A DNA stretch of 39,137 nt from an uncultured Bacteroidales bacterium (GTDB lineage Bacteria; Bacteroidota; Bacteroidia; Bacteroidales; P3), in assembly GCA_937876865.1 (NCBI GenBank), contig CALEFF010000026.1:1-39137 (forward strand), in the 5' to 3' direction. The translations under genes and the position numbers were made by a program. The notes under the pieces were generated by a model that worked only from the letters and a program-made list of their open reading frames with translations, was not told where the DNA came from and made no database searches. Shown here piece by piece: positions 32,781 through 39,137 of the stretch (position 1 is its first letter; each line of letters opens with the position of its first letter).

Positions 32781-33353
32781 CTATTTTATTCTTTTTACCT
32801 GATTATTTTCAAGTTTATATTCTTGAAGCGTTTCAGGACAAATAGCAATGCCCTTTTCATCAAATTCTAATCTATGACCATATTCGCTTACCCAACCGAT
32901 TTGTCGTGCAGGGTTACCAACAACTAAGGCGTATGCAGGAATTGTCTTTGTAATCACTGCACCTGCTCCAACAAAAGCATATTCTCCTATATCGTGTCCA
33001 CAAACTATTGTTGCATTTGCACCAATTGAAGCACCTTTTTTAATAACTGTTTCTCTGTACTCGCTTTTTCTATTTACTGCTGAGCGAGGATTTATCACGT
33101 TTGTAAAAACACACGAAGGCCCAAGAAAGACATCGTCCTCACATCTTACACCTGTGTAAAGAGAAACATTGTTTTGAATTTTGCAATTCTCACCAAGCTC
33201 TACGTTTGGAGAGATTACAACGTTTTGACCAATGTTACAATTCTTTCCAATCTTACAATTAGACATTATATGAGAGAAATGCCATATTTTTGTGCCTTCT
33301 CCAATCTCACAATCTTGGTCTATAACGGCTGTTTCGTGTGCGAAATAATCCAT
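32781..33353 (-). CDS. wbpD: WbpD/WlbB-like sugar N-acetyltransferase (left-handed beta-helix)
   Basis: The 190-residue protein is built of hexapeptide repeats (IGEGTKIWHFSHIM, CKIGKNCNIGQNVVI, and so on) and has the WbpD/WlbB features GPSCVFTNVINPRS and VGNPARQIGWVSEYGHRL. It acetylates the 3-amino group of UDP-GlcNAc3N uronate with acetyl-CoA, following WbpB and the missing WbpE. The product leads to diacetamido-uronic acids of O-antigen or capsule. It is the first gene of the operon, with a promoter 30-60 bases upstream that interleaves with that of mnmA. Confidence 0.9.
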   Translation of the reverse strand: MDYFAHETAVIDQDCEIGEGTKIWHFSHIMSNCKIGKNCNIGQNVVISPNVELGENCKIQNNVSLYTGVRCEDDVFLGPSCVFTNVINPRSAVNRKSEYRETVIKKGASIGANATIVCGHDIGEYAFVGAGAVITKTIPAYALVVGNPARQIGWVSEYGHRLEFDEKGIAICPETLQEYKLENNQVKRIK

Positions 33354-33378
33354 AATCCTTAGTTTTTAAAAATAAACT

Positions 33379-33411
33379 CTTGCAAAAATAGTAAAAATAT
33401 TAGTATTTTTG
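33379..33411 (+). promoter_or_regulatory. Promoter of mnmA, interleaved with the divergent promoter
   Basis: CTTG (33379-33382), 21 bases and TATTTTTG (33404-33411). The predicted start at about 33415-33419 is at most a few bases ahead of the mnmA ATG at 33420. Confidence 0.5.
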
Positions 33412-33416
33412 CCAAA
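33383..33416 (-). promoter_or_regulatory. Promoter of the surface polysaccharide operon
   Basis: On the minus strand TTTG (33416-33413), 22 bases and TATTTTTG (33390-33383): both boxes are perfect but the spacer is two longer than elsewhere in the window. It drives the six genes wbpD to the glycosyltransferase at 25017. Confidence 0.5.
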
Positions 33417-33419
33417 TAT

Positions 33420-34490
33420 ATGGAAATAGCAGCATTAGTATCAGGAGGTGTAGACAGCAGTGTAAGCGTTGTACGCCTAAAAGAAATGGGTTACGACCCT
33501 ACAATCTTTTACATAAAAATTGGAATGGAAGACAAGGAGGGCTACATCGATTGTCCTTCGGAAGAAGATATTGAAATCACATCATATATCGCAAAGAAAT
33601 ATGGTTGCAAGTTTGAAATCGTTTCTTTACAAGAAGAGTATTGGGAAAGTGTTGTAAGCTACACAATAGAAGCCGTAAGAAGAGGACTTACACCTAATCC
33701 TGATATGATGTGTAACAAGCTAATAAAGTTTGGAGCCTTTGAAAGAAAATGGGGACACTGCTTTGACAAGATAGCAACAGGGCATTACTGCACAACAACT
33801 GAAATAAATGATAAAGTTTTTCTTTCAACTGCAAAAGATAAGGTAAAAGACCAAACTTATTTCTTGGGTCAAATAAACTATCTTCAAGTAAGCAAACTAA
33901 TGTTTCCTATTGGCGATATGCTCAAAAGCGAGGTAAGAGAAAAAGCTCGTGAGACTCGCCTACCTTCTGCCGAAAGAAAAGACTCACAAGGCATTTGCTT
34001 TCTTGGAAAGATAAATTACAATGATTTCATTCGCCGTTATCTTGGAGAAAAAGAAGGAAAAATCATAGAATTAGAAACAGGAAAAATACTCGGAAAGCAC
34101 AAAGGTTTTTGGTTTCACACAATAGGTCAAAGAAAAGGCTTAGGACTTGGAGGAGGACCTTGGTTTGTAGTAAAAAAAGACATAAACGAAAACGTTTTAT
34201 ACGTATCACAAGGTTATGATCCAGAGACTCAATATGGCAAAACAATAAATCTTTCAGCCTTTCAATACATAACAGAAGACGTGTTTGGAGATTTCACAGA
34301 CGAAAAAGATATTCTCTTTAAGATTCGCCACACTCCCGACTTCACAAGAGCAAAACTAAGAAAGATAAACGATATTTACAGAATTGAATCAGAAGAAAAA
34401 ATTCAAGGAATAGCAGCAGGACAATTCGGAGTAATATATAGCCCTGATGCAAAACTATGTCTTGGAAGTGGGGTAATAATAGAGGATTAA
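33420..34490 (+). CDS. mnmA: tRNA-specific 2-thiouridylase MnmA
   Basis: MnmA thiolates uridine 34 of tRNAs for Lys, Glu and Gln, using ATP and a relayed sulfur. The 356-residue protein has the PP-loop SGGVDSSV (8-15), catalytic Cys98 in NPDMMCNKLIKFG and the second Cys193 in DSQGICFLG, plus the GHYC and KDQTYFLG tRNA-binding segments and a C-terminal beta-barrel. The first Met is the only sensible start because the PP-loop begins 7 residues later. The promoter's -7 box ends 9 bases before the ATG, so the mRNA has little or no leader. A glycosyltransferase gene follows after 16 bases. Confidence 0.96.
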   Translation: MEIAALVSGGVDSSVSVVRLKEMGYDPTIFYIKIGMEDKEGYIDCPSEEDIEITSYIAKKYGCKFEIVSLQEEYWESVVSYTIEAVRRGLTPNPDMMCNKLIKFGAFERKWGHCFDKIATGHYCTTTEINDKVFLSTAKDKVKDQTYFLGQINYLQVSKLMFPIGDMLKSEVREKARETRLPSAERKDSQGICFLGKINYNDFIRRYLGEKEGKIIELETGKILGKHKGFWFHTIGQRKGLGLGGGPWFVVKKDINENVLYVSQGYDPETQYGKTINLSAFQYITEDVFGDFTDEKDILFKIRHTPDFTRAKLRKINDIYRIESEEKIQGIAAGQFGVIYSPDAKLCLGSGVIIED

Positions 34491-34506
34491 AAAAAGAAGC
34501 AAAAAA

Positions 34507-35610
34507 ATGAAAAAAGTTGTTCACATAACTTCGGTGCATCAACGCTACGACACAAGAATCTTTCAAAAAGAATGTCTAAGCCTAAAACAAGCAGGCTACG
34601 AAGTAAGCCTTGTTGTTGCAGACGGCAAAGGAGATGAAACTTTTGAAGGAATAAAGATTTACGATGTAGGAAAAGAGAAAAGCAGAATAAAACGTCTTTT
34701 ATTCACCTCAAAGAAAGTAATAGAAAAAGCAAGAGAATTAAATGCCGATATTTATCATTATCACGACCCCGATTTGCTTATTGCCGCAAGAAGTCTTAGT
34801 TTGAACGCTCACCTTATCTTTGACTCTCACGAAGACTTTCCTGCACTAATGCTTCAAAGAGATTACATTCCAAATATTTTAAGAAAAACCCTCTTTCGCT
34901 TAGCAAAAAGAATAGAGAAAAAGAGTGCTAAGCAGATGAGTGGAGTTGTGTGTGCAACAGACAACATTAGAGATAAATTTCTCTCATACGAAAGAGTAAA
35001 TGCAGTAACAATAAAGAATTATCCACGATTAGAAATAGCAGAAAACAAAACTCATAAAACAGAAATCAAACAACCTACTGCCTGTTACGTAGGAGGATTA
35101 ACCCCTATTCGCGGAGTAAAAGAAATGATTATTGCTTGCAAAAAAGCAGGCGTAAAACTCTTACTTGCAGGTCCTTTTGACAGCGAGGAATATTTTAAAC
35201 AAATGCAACAAATGCCAGAATGGGAAAATGTAGAGTATCTTGGCTATGTAGAAAGCACACAAGTAAAAGAAAAAGTCTATGACAGAGCAAATCTCGGCTT
35301 AGTTTTACTTCACAAAGCCCCTAATCACACTCTTTCAATCCCTATTAAACAATTAGAATATATGGCATCGGGGCTACCAAGCATTAGTTCAAAGGAAGTA
35401 GTCTTTTGCAAAGAAGTAGTAGAGAAAGAAAACTGTGGAATAGTTGTAAATCCATTAGATACAAACGAAATAGCAGAGGCTATAAAAAGAACAATAAACA
35501 ACCCATTACTTGCCAAAGAAATGTCAGAAAATGCTATCAATGCAGCAAAAGAAAAGTATAATTGGCAAAGTCAAGAAAAAGAGCTAAAAACTCTTTATAA
35601 AAATTTATAA
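34507..35610 (+). CDS. Glycosyltransferase family 4 protein
   Basis: The 367-residue protein has the GT-B fold pattern: N-terminal KKVVHITSVHQRYDTRIFQK, an IYHYHDPDLLIAARSL segment, and in the donor half LAGPFDSEEYFKQM and HTLSIPIKQLEYMASGLPSI (a loose E-x7-E region). It probably adds a sugar to surface polysaccharide. It sits 16 bases behind mnmA and presumably shares its transcript, although its function groups with the divergent polysaccharide operon. A strong bidirectional terminator follows. Linkage and acceptor are unknown. Confidence 0.88.
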   Translation: MKKVVHITSVHQRYDTRIFQKECLSLKQAGYEVSLVVADGKGDETFEGIKIYDVGKEKSRIKRLLFTSKKVIEKARELNADIYHYHDPDLLIAARSLSLNAHLIFDSHEDFPALMLQRDYIPNILRKTLFRLAKRIEKKSAKQMSGVVCATDNIRDKFLSYERVNAVTIKNYPRLEIAENKTHKTEIKQPTACYVGGLTPIRGVKEMIIACKKAGVKLLLAGPFDSEEYFKQMQQMPEWENVEYLGYVESTQVKEKVYDRANLGLVLLHKAPNHTLSIPIKQLEYMASGLPSISSKEVVFCKEVVEKENCGIVVNPLDTNEIAEAIKRTINNPLLAKEMSENAINAAKEKYNWQSQEKELKTLYKNL

Positions 35611-35623
35611 AATCAAAGAAATA

Positions 35624-35671
35624 AAAAAATAAAACAACGATTTAATTTTTAAAATCGTTGTTTTATTTTTT
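35624..35671 (+). terminator. Bidirectional rho-independent terminator
   Basis: The arms 35631-35643 (AAAACAACGATTT) and 35652-35664 (AAATCGTTGTTTT) pair perfectly over an 8-base loop, and A and T runs extend the pairing to nearly 20 bp. T runs on both strands let it serve the glycosyltransferase (plus) and the chimeric T9SS gene (minus). Confidence 0.85.
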
Positions 35672-35687
35672 ATAATTTATTTACTTA

Positions 35688-38600
35688 TTATTTTATTACT
35701 ATTTTTTGTGTTTTACTTACTGCTTTATTGTATGCTTTTACAATGTATGCTCCTGCCGATGATTCATTTAGGTTGAAGTTATAGTTATTTGTTGTCATTA
35801 TTTTTTGTCCTAATGCATTGTAAACTTCAATTATCAAATCGGTTTGAGTAGACGAAACACTTACAAAACGATTTGAATTGCTGATTTCTATATTATCATC
35901 TTTTACATCTTCTATTGATGAAGCTTTTTTAACTAATAATTGGAATCTATCTGCATTTTCACCTGCTGTAATAGTAGTTGTGTATTCTGTTTTTCCATTC
36001 ATTCTTATGTCTTTACCATTGTCTATTAGAAATACTACTAAATCTTCTGGTATGCTGTTGATTCTAAATACCACTTCTTTGTCTTCAAAACTACGGACAT
36101 TCATTTTAGCATAGTATGGTAAGTCTTTTACTTCTTCTTTTACTAATGCTATTCCGTCTGTTACAAAATATGGTTCTGTTATTTCTTCAATCGCAAAAAG
36201 TTTATTTGCATCAAAAATATCGTAACCTTGTTGTGCCTTTTCATTGTGAGCAAATAATAGTTCAGATTCTATTCCGCTTGCAAGCATTGAAAGAGTCATA
36301 AATTGTTTTTTAGACGATTTACTTGCAGGAGTGTGATTTGGCTCATTATAATCGTGTAATTGATTTTTTGTAAAAGCAATTTCTTTATCTCCTGCTGAGT
36401 TAAAATTCACAAAAAAGCCTTGTCCAACACCAAGATCATAATTTCCTCCTTCTGCTTTAAAAGTAAAAGAATTTGTTGTTGCATCATGAACATATATTCC
36501 TTTACCTTGAATATCCGTTTCTCCATTTTCTTGTGTTCCAGTTTCTATATCAATAGTAGAATTTTCTGTTATAAATGAATTAACACACAATTTCGCAGGA
36601 TAAGGATTTGCTAATGCCAACCAATTCCCTGCATTGTCGCCTGTTGTTGCTTGTATTGTTTTGCTAACAACTACATCATCATTATTCAATGCAAAGTCTG
36701 ACTCTAATATTTTTGTTTGTTTTGTGTTAGATATTTCGGTCATATCTCTTTTTGTAGAGAAAACTATTCCACCATCATAGAAAGGCCACGCCAAAAAACC
36801 TTCTCCTGCCTTTATTTCATCTTCTACAGTGGAATAATTATTAGACCACAATCCTGTTTTATAGTCAAATTCTACTATTGTCACATCATGATTACCTGTT
36901 CCTACCTTTACTGCATATAAATCATAGTCTTTAAATGGTGCACCAACAAAATTCCATTTTCCTTGTGTTGCTGGAACAACAATTTCTATTTCTCCACCCA
37001 AATTTTCGTGCATTTTAACATGTCCATAGGAATAATCTGTTCCGTGAAGTGTAACATTACCACTCCTCGTATCTATTGTTACAGTAGTAGTTGCTCCATT
37101 AAAGTTTTTATTATGCTTTACATATGTAACACCATCCACAGTTTCTTTCCAAAAAACATTAGAATTTGCAGTTCCTAAGGTATCAATATTACAAGTAATT
37201 ACAGTATCAGGATACTCACCATAATAATATAATATTTTATTGTCCATGCTATAATAGTCTTTATCTTTAACAGTATAAGAATAATCATTACTTACATTAA
37301 TTTGCAATAAATAACGTGTTTCTGTATCTCTTATGCAATCATTTTCATATCTATAATCCCCACAAGTTGTATGACTATCGCTAAGCAATGCGGTAATATC
37401 TGTTGATTCGTGATGATTTCTTGTTATGAAAACAGTATCTCCTACTTTGTTTATTTGATATTCAACTTCAAGTGTATAATGTTCATCAAAGAAAAGCGAG
37501 TCTCTTTCTATTAGTTGTCCTCCTTCTTGTGTATTAACAACCAATACTCCTTTGTTTATTGAGTTAAAAGGATAGATATGACGTGAGTGATTTAGTACTA
37601 CTGTATCTCCTTCTTGTATATAAAAAGGATGTTCTGGCTTTCTTGGTACAAATGTCGGATAACGATCATCATAAGGGTCCTCAATATCGTTTTTCAACCA
37701 TGCTTCTTTTGCCGCATAAGTTGAACCCGCTTCTTCTTCATAAGTATCTTTCAGATCCCAAGATTCATAACCCTCCCATGTTTCAGGTAAACAGAAAGGT
37801 CCTGATTTTCTTGATATGCTTATACAATTTTCTTCGGTAACTGTAACATTAGTATATGTAGTATTATATTCAGTACTCATTCCACAAGGAACTTGAAACA
37901 CTGTATTATTTCCAAAATTTATAGGCTGATGATTTTGGTCTTCAAAGACCAAAACATAATCTAAACACAATATTTCTATATCATCATTATAACAATTTTG
38001 AAATGCTGTTAAGTCTATTATTATTTTGTGGGAAGCATCGCCACAACCTAAAAATATTATTTTTACATCGTGAGTATTTTGAAAAGCTCCTGCACCTATC
38101 GAAACAATCCCTTCTGGAAGAATGATTTCATTTAAGTTATGACAACTATGAAACAAATCTGCACTTATTGTTGTTAAGTTATTAGGGAGTGATATTGAAT
38201 GTAATTTATGACATTCTTTAAATGCTGCACTACCTATTTCAGATATTGTATTTGGCATATTCACTTCCTCTAACATTCCACAACCTTGAAATGCATTATT
38301 ACCTATTTGTGTAACGGTATTAGGTATTGTTATCGTTTGTAGAGAATTTGATTGTTGAAAACCTTCATTAGCAATCTTTATAACGGTATATTCTTGACCA
38401 TTATTAAAAGTAACAGTCGGAGGAATATTCACTACTTTAATTTGATTGTTGTTAAATTCATTTGATTGTTTCTTTACTTCTACATAATGCTTATTTGCAT
38501 CTATTACTTTACCTATTTTTACTCCTTGGTGATTTGATGACTCTCCGTTAATTATGTTAGTTTCGTTAAATAAATAGCCTGATGTAAATGTTCTATTATA

Positions 38601-39137
38601 TGTTTTTAATAAGTTTTGGTGTTCTTCTTTAGTAACTTCGGTTGGTTTATTTTCGTAATAAGCATCTATTATTCTTCTATAAGTTTTTGTTACTTGAGAA
38701 ACGTATTCTTTTGATTTCATACGTCCTTCTATTTTAAAAGATGAAACACCGGCATCTTTAAACTCTTTTAACTGTTTAAGCATGCAGAGATCCTTTGAAT
38801 TGAACAAAAATGTGCCTCTGTCATTTTCTTCTATATCGAGAATTTCTTCCGGTCTTGTTGTTTCGATTATTTTGTAATTCCATCTGCAAGGCTGAGCGCA
38901 ATCACCTCTGTTCGAGGAACGATTAACAAAATAATCACTCAGCATGCACCTTCCTGAAAAAGACATGCACATAGCTCCGTGAACAAAAGCTTCTAATTCA
39001 AGCTGACAATTTCTTTTATCCAGATTTTTTCTTATTTCTGCAATCTCTGCCAATGTAAGTTCTCTTGCAAGATTTACGCGCACAGCCCCCATTTTCTGCC
39101 AAAACTCACATGTGCGCCAATTTAAGTTGTTTGCTTG
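35688..39137 (-). CDS. Chimera: U32 peptidase/hydroxylase domain fused to a BspA-like T9SS surface protein (5' end outside window)
   Basis: The frame is open to the right edge (codons before the first Met at 39092 read QANNLNWRTCEFWQK, typical U32 sequence), so the N-terminus is missing. From 39137 to about 38475 it is a U32 protein of the RlhA/TrhP kind: the full U32 signature EAFVHGAMCMSFSGRCMLS, four Fe-S-type Cys (near 38969, 38948, 38900, 38888) and GVKIGKVID. The U32 C-terminal barrel is absent. From about 38425 on it is a BspA repeat protein (TITIPNTVTQIGNNAFQGC and others), a beta-rich part, and a T9SS sorting domain (IEVYNALGQKIMTT). No signal peptide precedes the surface part. U32 enzymes are cytoplasmic RNA-modification proteins, so the two halves belong in different compartments. 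Recombination or an assembly join is likely. Confidence 0.85.
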   Translation of the reverse strand, partial: QANNLNWRTCEFWQKMGAVRVNLARELTLAEIAEIRKNLDKRNCQLELEAFVHGAMCMSFSGRCMLSDYFVNRSSNRGDCAQPCRWNYKIIETTRPEEILDIEENDRGTFLFNSKDLCMLKQLKEFKDAGVSSFKIEGRMKSKEYVSQVTKTYRRIIDAYYENKPTEVTKEEHQNLLKTYNRTFTSGYLFNETNIINGESSNHQGVKIGKVIDANKHYVEVKKQSNEFNNNQIKVVNIPPTVTFNNGQEYTVIKIANEGFQQSNSLQTITIPNTVTQIGNNAFQGCGMLEEVNMPNTISEIGSAAFKECHKLHSISLPNNLTTISADLFHSCHNLNEIILPEGIVSIGAGAFQNTHDVKIIFLGCGDASHKIIIDLTAFQNCYNDDIEILCLDYVLVFEDQNHQPINFGNNTVFQVPCGMSTEYNTTYTNVTVTEENCISISRKSGPFCLPETWEGYESWDLKDTYEEEAGSTYAAKEAWLKNDIEDPYDDRYPTFVPRKPEHPFYIQEGDTVVLNHSRHIYPFNSINKGVLVVNTQEGGQLIERDSLFFDEHYTLEVEYQINKVGDTVFITRNHHESTDITALLSDSHTTCGDYRYENDCIRDTETRYLLQINVSNDYSYTVKDKDYYSMDNKILYYYGEYPDTVITCNIDTLGTANSNVFWKETVDGVTYVKHNKNFNGATTTVTIDTRSGNVTLHGTDYSYGHVKMHENLGGEIEIVVPATQGKWNFVGAPFKDYDLYAVKVGTGNHDVTIVEFDYKTGLWSNNYSTVEDEIKAGEGFLAWPFYDGGIVFSTKRDMTEISNTKQTKILESDFALNNDDVVVSKTIQATTGDNAGNWLALANPYPAKLCVNSFITENSTIDIETGTQENGETDIQGKGIYVHDATTNSFTFKAEGGNYDLGVGQGFFVNFNSAGDKEIAFTKNQLHDYNEPNHTPASKSSKKQFMTLSMLASGIESELLFAHNEKAQQGYDIFDANKLFAIEEITEPYFVTDGIALVKEEVKDLPYYAKMNVRSFEDKEVVFRINSIPEDLVVFLIDNGKDIRMNGKTEYTTTITAGENADRFQLLVKKASSIEDVKDDNIEISNSNRFVSVSSTQTDLIIEVYNALGQKIMTTNNYNFNLNESSAGAYIVKAYNKAVSKTQKIVIK

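Overview
The window is AT-rich bacterial DNA from a member of the Bacteroidota, probably an uncultured Bacteroidales. The evidence is phylum-typical: two secreted proteins end in a type IX secretion (T9SS) sorting domain, ribosomal protein S16 has an Ala/Glu-rich tail, ATP synthase epsilon is short, atpD-atpC form a stand-alone pair, and several promoters fit the Bacteroidota consensus TTTG-N20-TAnnTTTG very closely (upstream of rpsP, the DUF2975 gene, the sigma-54 regulator and mutB). I see no tRNA, rRNA, CRISPR array or complete insertion sequence.

Layout. 340-4125 (minus): a DUF2975 membrane protein, a YozG-like HTH regulator and an M16 metallopeptidase in one operon. 4213-6826 (minus): rimM, rpsP and a lipoprotein, with a terminator between rpsP and rimM. 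6818-7921: a RhuM-family gene bracketed by an exact 28-bp direct repeat that includes the start codon and -7 box of the lipoprotein gene, so it looks like a single-gene insertion. 8104-13516 (minus): nhaD, yidC, a MATE transporter and a heme-type membrane protein. 13888-15647 (plus): atpD-atpC. 15616-17156 (minus): a small CWC zinc-ribbon-like protein and a sigma-54-type activator whose receiver domain lacks the phospho-Asp. 17322-19472 (plus): methylmalonyl-CoA mutase large subunit without an adjacent small subunit.

19534-22480 (minus): a small conserved membrane protein, a BspA-like leucine-rich-repeat T9SS protein and, translationally coupled in front of it, an 88-residue exported protein with a C-terminal sorting-signal-like end. 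About 200 bases of predicted RNA structure lie in the leader of that pair. 23155-25020 (plus): an AlbA_2/ATPase-domain protein with an in-frame 21-bp tandem repeat.

25017-33353 (minus) is one tightly packed six-gene operon for surface polysaccharide: WbpD-like and WbpB-like enzymes of diacetamido-uronate synthesis, a FemAB-like transferase, a large FAD/Fe-S dehydrogenase, a WbpM/CapD-like dehydratase and a glycosyltransferase. Divergent to it, from interleaved promoters, are mnmA (apparently almost leaderless) and a second glycosyltransferase. The right end (35688-39137, open at the edge) is one uninterrupted reading frame joining a cytoplasmic-type U32 peptidase/hydroxylase domain to the body of a BspA-like T9SS surface protein. 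This chimera is either a recombination product or an assembly join and is the most anomalous object in the window.

The strongest leads are the RhuM cassette with its 28-bp repeats, the U32-BspA chimera, the structured leader at 22507-22702, and the paired TGCA-N5-TGCA sites at 13597-13630.
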